Program-made: the position numbers and the translations under genes
Source of the DNA: Roseateles_E cavernae
Lineage (GTDB): Bacteria; Pseudomonadota; Gammaproteobacteria; Burkholderiales; Burkholderiaceae_C
Reading direction: 5' to 3'
DNA: 64,000 bases
Assembly: GCF_040187885.1 (NCBI RefSeq)
Contig: NZ_JBDPLH010000001.1
Span: forward strand, 1,378,819-1,442,818
Shown: in pieces, positions 53,409-61,184 of the stretch
Numbering within the stretch: position 1 is the first letter of the stretch
Layout: each line of letters begins with the position of its first letter
The notes under the pieces: generated by a model
The model's input: the letters and a program-made list of their open reading frames with translations, nothing else
Told to the model about the DNA's origin: nothing
Databases searched by the model: none

Positions 53409-54776
53409 CTATTCAGCGACCGGGCCATCCGTGCGGAACAGGCCCGGCGTCAGCCCATGCTTTTGCAGCAGGCGGTAGAACTCGGTGCGGTTGCGGTCGG
53501 CCAGGCGGGCGGCATCGGCCACATTGCCGTCGGTCAGCTTCAGCAGGCCGACCAGGTACTCATGCTCGAAGCGCTGGCGCGCCTGGGCATAGTTCAGCAC
53601 CTCCATGCTGGGCACGCGCAGCGCCCGCTGCACCAGGGACAGTGGGATCAGCGGCGTGGTGGCCAGTGCGCTGACCTGTTCGACGACGTTGTGCAGCTGG
53701 CGCACATTGCCGGGCCAGGCGGCGGTGCTGAGCGCCTTCAGCGCCTCGGGCGCGAAGCCGTTCAGGCGCTTGTCGTATTTGTCGGCCAGCTTGCTCAGGA
53801 AGTGCTGGGCCAGCAGCGGAATGTCCTCGCGCCGCTCGGCCAGGGTCGGCAGGGCCAGCGTGACGACATTGAGCCGGTAGTACAGGTCCTCGCGGAACTG
53901 GCCCTCGGCCATCGCCGCGTCCAGGTCGCGATGGGTGGCCGACAGGATGCGCACATCGACCGGGATCGCCTCGCTGGCGCCGACCGGCCGCACCAGCCGC
54001 TCCTGCAGCACGCGCAGGAGCTTGACCTGCAGCGGCAGCGGCATGTCGCCGATCTCGTCGAGGAAGAGCGTGCCGCCATGGGCCGCCTGGAACAGGCCGC
54101 GGTGATTCGCCACCGCGCCGGTGAAGGCGCCCTTGACGTGGCCGAACAGCTCGGATTCCAGCAGCGGCTCGGGGATCGCGCCGCAGTTGACCGCGACAAA
54201 GGGCCGGCCCTCGCGCGGGCTGGCGTTGTGGATGGCGCGGGCCAGCAGCTCCTTGCCGCTGCCGCTCTCGCCGCGTATCAGGATGCTGGCCTGCGAGCCC
54301 GCCACCAGCTTGGCCTCGGCCAGCAGCTCGGCCATCACATTGGAGCGGCTGACGATGGGCGCGCGCCAGGTGGCGCTGTCCTGCTCGGGCGCGTCGACCT
54401 CGGGCGCGGCCAGCGCCAGCGCCTGGGCGATGGTGTCCAGCAGCGCTTTGCCGTCGAAGGGCTTGGTCAGATAGGTGTAGACGCCGCGCGCGGTGGCCTC
54501 GACCGCGTCGGGGATGGTGCCGTGCGCCGTCAGCAGTATCACCGGCAGCGCCGGGTGGCGCTCGCGGATCGCGTCGAACAGGGCCAGGCCGTCCTTGCCG
54601 GGCAGCTGCACATCGCTGAGCACCAGATGCGGGCGCTGCACCGCGATCTGGGCCAGTGCGGCCTCGGCGCTGCCCACCGCCGTGACCTGGTAGCCGGCGG
54701 CGCTCAATCGCATCGACAGCAGCTTCAGCAGGTCGGCGTCGTCATCGACCAGCAGCAGGCGGGCGCCGTGACTCAT
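53409..54776 (-). CDS. glrR: Sigma-54-dependent response regulator, GlrR (QseF)-like
   Basis: A 455-residue regulator: receiver domain (Asp55 in 'LVLSDVQLPGKDG'), AAA+ sigma-54 activation domain (about 140-370) with Walker A 'GESGSGKE', 'ELFGHVKGAFTGA' (the GAFTGA loop that contacts sigma-54) and 'LFLDEIGDMPL', and a Fis-type C-terminal helix-turn-helix ('GNVADAARLADRNRTEFYRLL'). Its ATG overlaps the QseG-like lipoprotein stop. In enterobacteria GlrR activates glmY and rpoE. Targets here are unknown; opgGH directly downstream is a candidate. Confidence 0.9.
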   Translation of the reverse strand: MSHGARLLLVDDDADLLKLLSMRLSAAGYQVTAVGSAEAALAQIAVQRPHLVLSDVQLPGKDGLALFDAIRERHPALPVILLTAHGTIPDAVEATARGVYTYLTKPFDGKALLDTIAQALALAAPEVDAPEQDSATWRAPIVSRSNVMAELLAEAKLVAGSQASILIRGESGSGKELLARAIHNASPREGRPFVAVNCGAIPEPLLESELFGHVKGAFTGAVANHRGLFQAAHGGTLFLDEIGDMPLPLQVKLLRVLQERLVRPVGASEAIPVDVRILSATHRDLDAAMAEGQFREDLYYRLNVVTLALPTLAERREDIPLLAQHFLSKLADKYDKRLNGFAPEALKALSTAAWPGNVRQLHNVVEQVSALATTPLIPLSLVQRALRVPSMEVLNYAQARQRFEHEYLVGLLKLTDGNVADAARLADRNRTEFYRLLQKHGLTPGLFRTDGPVAE

Positions 54777-55327
54777 GGCTTGGTCGCCGCCGGCCGGGTG
54801 TTGAGGCTGCGTTCGATGGCCTTCAGCGCCTCGAGCTTTTCATTGAGCTGGTCGAGCCGGCGCTGGTTGTCGCGCTGGCTGTCACGGGCCTGCTGGTTGA
54901 GTTTGTCGATCTGCTCTTCGAGCCGGCGCTGCTCGGCCAGGCGGCCTTGCAGTAGCCGCGCCAAGGGCTGCCAGGGCAGGGCTTCGGGCGTGGGGTCGCG
55001 CAGCACCTGGTCGAGCAGGCCCTGGGCGCGCACCAGATCGCCATTGCTGCGATGCAGGGCCAGGGCCAGGGCCAGCTGGGTGGCGGCGGCTGGCGTCAGC
55101 TTGGCGTCTTCGCGGGGCGCCACCTCCTGGCCCAGCTCGGCCGCGCTCAGTTTCAGCAGGCGCTCATGCTGGGCCAGCAGCTGCCGGGCTGCGGCGTCGG
55201 CGGGCAGGACCTCGGGCACCGGTACCGGGACCCGCACTTCGCGGATTTCGGGCTTGGGCTGGGCGCAGGCGCCCAGCAGCAGGCTCACGGCGAGGGCGGA
55301 CAGGAAGCGGACGTCAGGGACTGGCAT
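54773..55327 (-). CDS. QseG-like outer-membrane lipoprotein
   Basis: A 184-residue lipoprotein (lipobox LLGAC, Cys21). After a Pro/Val-rich spacer the protein is helical, with a coiled coil at about 115-175 ('RLEEQIDKLNQQARDSQRDN'). Its place between kinase and regulator matches QseG, a lipoprotein that binds the QseE/GlrK periplasmic domain. Sequence similarity is weak, so the call rests on operon position. It overlaps both neighbours by 4-14 nt. Confidence 0.75.
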   Translation of the reverse strand: MPVPDVRFLSALAVSLLLGACAQPKPEIREVRVPVPVPEVLPADAAARQLLAQHERLLKLSAAELGQEVAPREDAKLTPAAATQLALALALHRSNGDLVRAQGLLDQVLRDPTPEALPWQPLARLLQGRLAEQRRLEEQIDKLNQQARDSQRDNQRRLDQLNEKLEALKAIERSLNTRPAATKP

Positions 55328-56738
55328 GCGGTAGCGTGATTCTGAAATGGGCGCCGGGCTCGGTGGGCAGCAGCGTGATCTGCCCGCCATGGGCGGCAAT
55401 GTATTCCTGCACGATGGACAGGCCGACCCCGCTGCCACGCAAGGCATCGTCGGGCTGGCGCTCGCCACGGTAGAAGGGTTCAAACACGCGGGCACGGTCG
55501 GCGGGGGCCACGCCCGGGCCCTGGTCGGTAATGTCGATGCAGACCTGGCCGGCTTGTTGCGACAAATGGAAACGGATGCCCCGGCCGGGCGGGCTGAAGC
55601 GGATCGCATTGGACAGCAGATTGCCCAGGGCCGTGCCCAGCTTGTCAGGGTCCACCTCGGCCTCCAGCGGTCCGCCGTCGATCTCGATAAGCAATTGCCG
55701 TGCCTGCCACTGCAGGCGCTGGGCTTCGACCAGGGCCTGGATCAGCGCGCCGAGCTCGGTGCGGCGGCGTTGCAGCCGGCCGGCCTCGAAGGCGGCGGCG
55801 TTGAAGCGCAGCAAGGCCTCGATCTGCTGCTGCAAGGTGGCCGTGTTGTCGCGCAGGATGCGGGCGACCTCGCGCTGGTCCGGGCTCAGCGTGCCGGTGA
55901 CGCCGTCTTCCAGCAGCGACACGCCCTCGCGCAGCGCCGCCAGCGGCGTCTTCAGCTCATGCGAGATATGGCGCAGAAAGCGTGCCTTGTCGGCATCCAG
56001 CTCACCCAGGCGCAGGCGCAGCCAATCCAGGCGCTGGCCCAGCGAGCGCAGGTCGCTCGGCCCCTGGATGCTGATGGGTTCGGTGAGCCTGTTCTCGCCG
56101 AGACCGACGATGGCCTGCTCCAGCCGGCGCAGCGGCCGGGTCAGCCAGAAGCCGAAGGCCAGCGAGAGCAGCGCCGCCAGCGCGATCGCCCCCAGCACCT
56201 GCTGGCCCAGCCGGACCCGGCCCTGCTCCAGCTGCTCCTGCAGGCTGCGGTTGCGCGCCTCGGTGTGCAGGCGCACCTGCTCGGCGATGGCCACGGTCTG
56301 CGCCTCGAGCTCGCGGAACTGCGCCGTCAGGTCCTGCTCGCGTTTGCGGCTGCGCCAGGCGGCATCGAGCTGGCGGCGGATCAGATCGAGCTGGGCCCGC
56401 CAGGCCTGGGCCTGTTCGGGAATCAGTCGCTGGCCCTGCAGGTCTTGCAGCACGGCCTCGGCGTCGCTGGCCGCCTCGTTGAAACGCCGGCGCAGCAGCG
56501 GGTCTTCCAGCACCAGGAACTGGCGGGCGGCCCGCTCCATCGCCACGCTGCGCTCGGCCAGCTGCTGCACGGCGCTGCTCAGCTGCACCGCGCGCTCGGC
56601 GGCGCTGCGGCTTTGCACCGTCAGGCGTTCCAGGGTGAACAGGCCACCCAGCGAAGCGGCGGCCAGCAGGCCGGCGATCAGCAGAAAGCCCAGCAGCAGC
56701 AGTTGCCGGAAGGAGGCGCGATACAGGCGGGGGGACAT
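55314..56738 (-). CDS. glrK: Sensor histidine kinase, GlrK (QseE)-like
   Basis: A 474-residue membrane kinase. Membrane segments at about 12-34 and 180-200 enclose a helical periplasmic domain of about 145 residues. HAMP (about 200-250) leads to the HisKA domain with the phosphoacceptor His260 ('FLRHISHELKTPLA'), and an ATPase domain with 'LGNLLSNAIRFSP', 'DITDQGPGVA' and 'GSGVGLSIVQEYI'. It is encoded with a QseG-like lipoprotein and a sigma-54 regulator. Its stimulus in this organism is unknown; envelope stress or cell-wall precursors are plausible by analogy. Confidence 0.9.
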   Translation of the reverse strand: MSPRLYRASFRQLLLLGFLLIAGLLAAASLGGLFTLERLTVQSRSAAERAVQLSSAVQQLAERSVAMERAARQFLVLEDPLLRRRFNEAASDAEAVLQDLQGQRLIPEQAQAWRAQLDLIRRQLDAAWRSRKREQDLTAQFRELEAQTVAIAEQVRLHTEARNRSLQEQLEQGRVRLGQQVLGAIALAALLSLAFGFWLTRPLRRLEQAIVGLGENRLTEPISIQGPSDLRSLGQRLDWLRLRLGELDADKARFLRHISHELKTPLAALREGVSLLEDGVTGTLSPDQREVARILRDNTATLQQQIEALLRFNAAAFEAGRLQRRRTELGALIQALVEAQRLQWQARQLLIEIDGGPLEAEVDPDKLGTALGNLLSNAIRFSPPGRGIRFHLSQQAGQVCIDITDQGPGVAPADRARVFEPFYRGERQPDDALRGSGVGLSIVQEYIAAHGGQITLLPTEPGAHFRITLPHASP

Positions 56739-56756
56739 GCGGCGGTGCCGCCCGGC

Positions 56757-57266
56757 TCAGGCTTCGGCCAGCAGCTGTTCCACCAACTGGTGCAGGGCGG
56801 CGAAATCGGGCGCGCCGACATAGCGCTTGACGATCTCGCCGCGCTTGTTGATCAGCAAGGTGGTGGGCGTCAGCTGGACGCGGCCGAACTGCTTGGCGAT
56901 CTCGCCGGTGTTGTCGATCGCGACGCCGAAGGGCAGCTGGCGGCTCTGCGCGAAATTGGCGACAAAGGCCGGCGGGTCGTAGCTCATCGCGACGGCCAGC
57001 GTGTCGAAGCCACGCGCCTTGTACTTTTGATGGGTGGCGACGATCTCGGGCATTTCGGCCACGCAGGTGGTGCAGCTGGTGGCCCAGAAGTTCACCAGCA
57101 TCACCTTGCCCTGCCACTGCCGGGTTTCGACCTTGGCGCCGTCCAGCAGCACATAGCTCAGCGCCGGCGCGGTCTCGCGCTGCAGCAGGCTCTGGTAGGC
57201 CAGCAAACCGCCGCCGGCCAGGGCGGCCAGCAGCACGGCAGGAGCGAGGAATCGAGGCAGCTTCAT
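56757..57266 (-). CDS. TlpA/ResA-like thiol-disulfide oxidoreductase
   Basis: A 169-residue periplasmic thioredoxin-fold protein anchored by an N-terminal signal/membrane segment (8-28). The active site is C-T-T-C in 'NFWATSCTTCVAEMP', and the cis-proline is in 'VQLTPTTLL'. It probably reduces disulfides in the periplasm, for example during cytochrome maturation, though no cytochrome genes are near. TAAACT lies 7 nt before ATG 57266. Confidence 0.9.
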   Translation of the reverse strand: MKLPRFLAPAVLLAALAGGGLLAYQSLLQRETAPALSYVLLDGAKVETRQWQGKVMLVNFWATSCTTCVAEMPEIVATHQKYKARGFDTLAVAMSYDPPAFVANFAQSRQLPFGVAIDNTGEIAKQFGRVQLTPTTLLINKRGEIVKRYVGAPDFAALHQLVEQLLAEA

Positions 57267-57273
57267 GCGCTGC

Positions 57274-57279
57274 AGTTTA
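57274..57279 (-). promoter_or_regulatory. -10-like hexamer of a possible leaderless promoter
   Basis: TAAACT on the minus strand ends 7 nt before ATG 57266; no ribosome binding site. Confidence 0.4.
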
Positions 57280-57302
57280 GTGCAGCGCCGCTGCGGGCGG
57301 CG

Positions 57303-58460
57303 TCAGAGGGTCTTGGACAGCTCGAACAGCAGCACCGAGGGCAGCGCGTCGGCCAGGTGCTGGCGCGAGATGCGGGCCATGCCGTCGGTGGTGGCGGTGG
57401 AGAGCTGGGTCAGGTGCTCGCCGTCCAGCACCTCGATGAAACTGAACTGCGGCACCTCGCGCAGCAGCTCGGCACGCAGCTGATCGAGGGCCGCGCCGCG
57501 CAGGCCACTTTCGAACACCAGACCATGGGGCAGGCCCTCCAGGCAGAACTGCGCGGCCTCGTCGATGCTGTTGACCAGGTCGACGATCAGGCCCATATGT
57601 CGGACCGCGTCCTGCAGCTGGGCGCGCAGCTCGCGTCGCGGCGAGACGATCAGCAGATGGCTGCCGGCCAGTGGCTTGGAGTTGAGGGAGGGTTGTTGCG
57701 TGTCAACGCCGCGCGCCGGCTCGACCGGCGGGTCCAGCGCGACGGTGCCGGGCTCGTCGCCGACGGTCTGCGGGAATTCCAGGGTCAGCACCGTGATGCC
57801 GCTGGCGTCCTCGCGCAGCGGCAGCACGCCCAGGGTCAGCGCGGTCTGCTCGACCAGACGCCAGGCCAGCGAGTTCAGCACCGGCGGCAGCTCGGCGCTG
57901 CGCTGCTCGTCCAGCAGATCGAGCGAACGATGCGCAAAGCGGCAGACCAGGCGGGCCTTGGCCGGCCAGGGCGTCAGGTCGAGCTTCAGGTCGATCGAGG
58001 AATGGGTGCTGGCCAGGGCCCAGTCCATCAAGGCATTGAGCAGGGCGAACATCAGCGAGCCGTCGGCCATCACCTCGACCGGCTTGAGCACCTGGCGCAC
58101 CTGGATGCCGCGTGCCTGGGTCTCGCGGCTGCGCTGAGCCAGCACGCTGCGCAGCAGCGGGGCCAGTTGCAGGCGCTCGCGCGACAGCCGCAGCCGCCCC
58201 GAGGCCAGCCGGGCCAGCTGCTGCCCCATCATGCCGGCCTCGCGGGCCTGGGCCACGCTCTCGCGCAGCGAACGCAGGCCCTGGCGGTCGATCTGGCCGG
58301 TGGCCACCAAATTGTGGATGCGCTCCAGCGCGGCGCTCAGCGGCCCGGCGATCTCGGCGCCCAGCTGCTGCACGATCTCGGCCCATTGCGCATGGCTGGG
58401 CCCCTGCGCCGCGTCGTTGGCGGCGCCCGGAGCGGGCGGGGCGGGCGTGTGGCTGGGCAT
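57303..58460 (-). CDS. Degenerate hybrid histidine kinase/receiver-like protein
   Basis: A 385-residue cytosolic protein. Residues about 15-225 align by pattern with a histidine kinase: 'GAEIAGPLSAALERI' sits where H-E-x-x-T-P-L is expected but has no phospho-accepting His, and 'FALLNALMDWAL' resembles an N-box lacking the second Asn. The C-terminus (about 265-370) is receiver-like ('HLLIVSPRRELRAQLQDAV...'), but 'HGLVFESGL' has Glu-Ser instead of the phospho-Asp. It therefore probably acts by binding rather than phosphotransfer. TlpA follows downstream. The start is ATG 58460; its N-terminus is Pro/Ala rich. Confidence 0.7.
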   Translation of the reverse strand: MPSHTPAPPAPGAANDAAQGPSHAQWAEIVQQLGAEIAGPLSAALERIHNLVATGQIDRQGLRSLRESVAQAREAGMMGQQLARLASGRLRLSRERLQLAPLLRSVLAQRSRETQARGIQVRQVLKPVEVMADGSLMFALLNALMDWALASTHSSIDLKLDLTPWPAKARLVCRFAHRSLDLLDEQRSAELPPVLNSLAWRLVEQTALTLGVLPLREDASGITVLTLEFPQTVGDEPGTVALDPPVEPARGVDTQQPSLNSKPLAGSHLLIVSPRRELRAQLQDAVRHMGLIVDLVNSIDEAAQFCLEGLPHGLVFESGLRGAALDQLRAELLREVPQFSFIEVLDGEHLTQLSTATTDGMARISRQHLADALPSVLLFELSKTL

Positions 58461-58659
58461 GAGGGCGGGTGAGGGCGGGGTGCTGCGGATCGCTTGGTTC
58501 AGGGCCCGGACGGTGGCCGGGAGCGGTCGCCATGGTCCGGGGGCACCGCAGCAGCGTCCATCCCCCGTCTCGGGGGAAACGCGGATAGCTGGCGCCCGTT
58601 GGCAGTTGTTTGGCGACGATTCGAGACTTTTCTCACGCTGATGGGAGTGGCCTCCGGCT

Positions 58660-59904
58660 TCAGCCCAGGACGCCAGCGCTCCGCAGCGCGGCGACCCGGA
58701 CCTCATCCAGCCCGGCCTCGGCCAGGATGTCCTGGCTGTGCTGGCCCAGCAGCGGCGGCGGCCGGCGATAGCTGACCGGGGTGGCCGACAAACGCATCGG
58801 GCTGGCCACCAGGCGCAGCTGTTCACTCAGCGGATGAGCCATCGCCACCGTCATCTCGCGGGCCTGGGCCTGCGGGTCGGCAAAGGCTTCGGCCAGGTTG
58901 TTGATGGCGCCGCAAGGCACTTTGGCGGCCTCCAGCGCGGCCAGCCAGCTGTTGCGGGGCCGGGTCTTGATGAGGGCGGCGATCTCGGGCACCAGCAACT
59001 CGCGGTTGCGGACCCGGTCCGCATTCTTCGCAAAGCGCGCATCGCCGGCCCAGTCGGGGCGGCCCGCGATCTCCGCGAACTTGGCGAACTGGCTGTCATT
59101 GCCGACGGCCAGGATCAGATGGCCGTCGCTGGCCTCGAAGACCTGGTAGGGCACGATGTTCTGGTGCGCATTGCCCATGCGGCCGGGCGCCTGGCCGGTA
59201 CACAGATAGTTGGAGCCCAGATTGGCCAGCATGGCCAGCTGGGTGTCCAGCAGGGCCATGTCGATGACCTGGCCCTCGCCGGTGGCGTCGCGATGGCGCA
59301 GTGCGGCCAGGATGGCCACCGTTGCATACAGGCCGGTGAACAGGTCGGCCACCGCGACGCCCACCTTCTGCGGCCCGCCGCCGGGCAGATCATCGCGTTC
59401 GCCGGTCACGCTCATCAGCCCGCCCAGGCCCTGCACCGCATAGTCATAGCCGGCACGGTCCTTGTAGGGGCCGGTCTGGCCGAAGCCGGTGATCGAGCAG
59501 AACACCAGGCGCGGGTAGAGGGCGCGCAGGCTGGCCGCGTCCAGGCCGTAGCGGGCCAGGTCGCCGACCTTGAAGTTCTCCACCACCACGTCCACGGTGC
59601 CGGCCAGCTCACGTATCAAGGCCTGACCCTCGGGGTGGGCGATGTCTATCGTGATCGAGCGCTTGTTGCGGTTGGCGCCCAGGTAGTAGGCGGCCTCGCT
59701 GCTGTCCTTGCCTTCGCGGTCCTTCAGATAGGGCGGGCCCCAGGCACGGGTGTCGTCGCCGCTGCCGGGGCGCTCGACCTTGATCACGTCGGCGCCCAGG
59801 TCGGCCAGTGTCTGGGTGCACCAGGGGCCGGCGAGCACACGGGACAGATCGAGCACGCGCACGCCATTCAGCGCGCCTGGGGGGAGAGAGGTGGTGGCTT
59901 GCAT
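58660..59904 (-). CDS. CaiB/BaiF family CoA transferase
   Basis: A 414-residue class III CoA transferase. 'LDLSRVLAGPWCTQTLADLGA' and 'DVIKVERPGSGDDTR' are the N-terminal signatures; 'NRNKRSITIDI', 'FGQTGPYKDRAGYDY' and 'VAVADLFTGLYA' (with the probable catalytic Asp) follow. It moves CoA between carboxylic acids; the substrate is unknown. The ATG is 6 nt after CACAAT on the minus strand, and only 38 bp separate it from the divergent lipoprotein start. Confidence 0.9.
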   Translation of the reverse strand: MQATTSLPPGALNGVRVLDLSRVLAGPWCTQTLADLGADVIKVERPGSGDDTRAWGPPYLKDREGKDSSEAAYYLGANRNKRSITIDIAHPEGQALIRELAGTVDVVVENFKVGDLARYGLDAASLRALYPRLVFCSITGFGQTGPYKDRAGYDYAVQGLGGLMSVTGERDDLPGGGPQKVGVAVADLFTGLYATVAILAALRHRDATGEGQVIDMALLDTQLAMLANLGSNYLCTGQAPGRMGNAHQNIVPYQVFEASDGHLILAVGNDSQFAKFAEIAGRPDWAGDARFAKNADRVRNRELLVPEIAALIKTRPRNSWLAALEAAKVPCGAINNLAEAFADPQAQAREMTVAMAHPLSEQLRLVASPMRLSATPVSYRRPPPLLGQHSQDILAEAGLDEVRVAALRSAGVLG

Positions 59905-59910
59905 GCGCAC

Positions 59911-59916
59911 ATTGTG
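59911..59916 (-). promoter_or_regulatory. -10-like hexamer of a possible leaderless promoter
   Basis: CACAAT on the minus strand ends 6 nt before ATG 59904. Confidence 0.4.
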
Positions 59917-59930
59917 CGGCAGCACCCCTG

Positions 59931-59936
59931 GATAAT
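59931..59936 (+). promoter_or_regulatory. -10-like hexamer of a possible leaderless promoter
   Basis: GATAAT ends 6 nt before ATG 59943; 14 bp away from the opposite-strand CACAAT box. Confidence 0.45.
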
Positions 59937-59942
59937 GAGGCG

Positions 59943-60431
59943 ATGAGAATCGCTCCTGCCCTGCTGCTCGCCCCGCTTGCCGTCGTGAGTGCCTGCAGCC
60001 CGAGCCAGGACTGGCGGGAGGTGCGGCCCGACGGTGCCGGCGTGCTGGCCCTGTTCCCCTGCAAGCCCGAGGTCGAACGGCGCGAGCCGGTCCGCATGGG
60101 GCTGGCGGCCTGCAAGGCGGCGGGGCTGAGCTTCTCGCTGACCTGGGCCGAGCTCGACGACCCGGCCCAGGTCGCGCCGGCGCTGCAACAGATGCGGGAG
60201 TCGCTGGCCGCACGGCTGCAGGCCCGTGCGGCGCCGGCCCAGGCGGTGCAGGTCAAGGGCATGACGCCCAATCCACAGGCCTTGCAGCAGGGCCTGCAAG
60301 CCGAGCAGCAGCAGGCCCGGGTCGCGGTATTCGCGCGCGGGATGTGGGTCTACCAGGCGGTGATGCTGGGGGCCAAGCCGGACGAGGCGGCCTGGGAGAC
60401 CTTTCTGACGGGCTTCCGGCTCGACATCTAG
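59943..60431 (+). CDS. Small lipoprotein of unknown function
   Basis: A 162-residue predicted lipoprotein (signal residues 1-17, Cys18 in 'AVVSACSPS'). The mature part has two further Cys residues ('LFPCKPEVERR', 'GLAACKAAG') that could form a disulfide, and the 'WREVRPDGAGVLALFPCKP' pattern seen in small betaproteobacterial lipoproteins of unknown role. It is preceded by GATAAT 6 nt before the ATG and followed 43 nt later by the EIIA gene. Confidence 0.75.
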   Translation: MRIAPALLLAPLAVVSACSPSQDWREVRPDGAGVLALFPCKPEVERREPVRMGLAACKAAGLSFSLTWAELDDPAQVAPALQQMRESLAARLQARAAPAQAVQVKGMTPNPQALQQGLQAEQQQARVAVFARGMWVYQAVMLGAKPDEAAWETFLTGFRLDI

Positions 60432-60462
60432 ACCCGCCTCGGCTCCGTGCCAGCGAAGCCCT

Positions 60463-60468
60463 GATAAT
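60463..60468 (+). promoter_or_regulatory. -10-like hexamer of a possible leaderless promoter
   Basis: GATAAT ends 6 nt before ATG 60475; no ribosome binding site. Confidence 0.45.
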
Positions 60469-60474
60469 GGGGTC

Positions 60475-60888
60475 ATGTCCGGCCTCCTGCTGATTGCCCA
60501 TTCCCCTCTGGCTTCCGCCCTCAAGGCGGTGGCCGAGCATACTTTCCCCAACTGCGCGCCCCAGCTCGCGGTGCTGGATGTGACGCCGGAGATGTCGGTC
60601 GAGGCGGTGGAGGCCCAGGCGCGCGCGCTGCTGGCCGCTGCCGGGCATGAGGACTCGCTGGTGCTGACCGATGTGTTTGGTGCCACGCCCTGCAATGCGG
60701 CCCAGCGGCTGCTGGATGTGCAGGGCCATGTGCGGGTGATCGCCGGCGTCAATGTGCCGATGCTGTGGCGCTCGCTGTGCTATGCGGCCGAGCCGATCGA
60801 TGCCCTGGTCGAACGCGCCAGCGAGGGCGGATCCAAAGGCATCGTGCTGGGCCATGCGCCCGAACCCATCAACGACAAGACTAGCTAG
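60475..60888 (+). CDS. PTS EIIA component, mannose family
   Basis: A 137-residue EIIA(Man)-type phosphocarrier. The phosphorylated His9 is in 'LLIAHSPLASAL', and 'VLTDVFGATPCNAAQRLL' is the conserved domain core. It takes phosphate from HPr. No EIIB, EIIC or EIID permease genes are present, so it is likely regulatory, as in other betaproteobacteria. The ATG lies 6 nt after GATAAT. ptsH begins just after its stop. Confidence 0.9.
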   Translation: MSGLLLIAHSPLASALKAVAEHTFPNCAPQLAVLDVTPEMSVEAVEAQARALLAAAGHEDSLVLTDVFGATPCNAAQRLLDVQGHVRVIAGVNVPMLWRSLCYAAEPIDALVERASEGGSKGIVLGHAPEPINDKTS

Positions 60889-60893
60889 TGCCG

Positions 60894-61163
60894 ATGCTCA
60901 AATCGACCCTCACCATCAGCAACAAACTGGGCTTGCATGCCCGCGCCTCGGCCAAGCTGACCAAGCTGGCGGGCGGTTTTCAATGTGAAGTGTTCATGAG
61001 CCGCAACGGCCGCCGCGTCAACGCCAAGAGCATCATGGGGGTCATGATGCTGGCGGCCGGCATGGGGTCGCAGGTCGAGCTGGAGGTCGAAGGCCCCGAC
61101 GAGCAGGCCGCCCAGGAGGCGATCACCGCACTGGTGAACGACAAGTTCGGCGAAGGTCAGTAA
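60894..61163 (+). CDS. ptsH: Phosphocarrier protein HPr
   Basis: An 89-residue HPr. Starting at ATG 60894, the phosphorylated histidine is His15 ('NKLGLHARAS') and the regulatory serine is Ser46 ('NAKSIMGVMML'), the canonical numbering, which favours this start over a GTG at 60888. It passes phosphate from EI to EIIA proteins. The presence of Ser46 leaves HPr-kinase control possible. The EI gene lies beyond an oppositely oriented acyltransferase gene. Confidence 0.95.
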   Translation: MLKSTLTISNKLGLHARASAKLTKLAGGFQCEVFMSRNGRRVNAKSIMGVMMLAAGMGSQVELEVEGPDEQAAQEAITALVNDKFGEGQ

Positions 61164-61184
61164 GGCCCTCCGACTCGGCCCAGA

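Noticed and set aside
55347..58472. A plus-strand open frame of 1041 codons opposite glrK, tlpA and the pseudo-kinase
   Set aside because: Same antisense effect; Gln/Ala/Arg-rich, spans three well-supported opposite-strand genes.
58561..58577. GC-rich hairpin (CCCCCG/CGGGGG) between the CoA transferase and pseudo-kinase genes
   Set aside because: No T-run on either strand, so not an intrinsic terminator; no other function could be supported.
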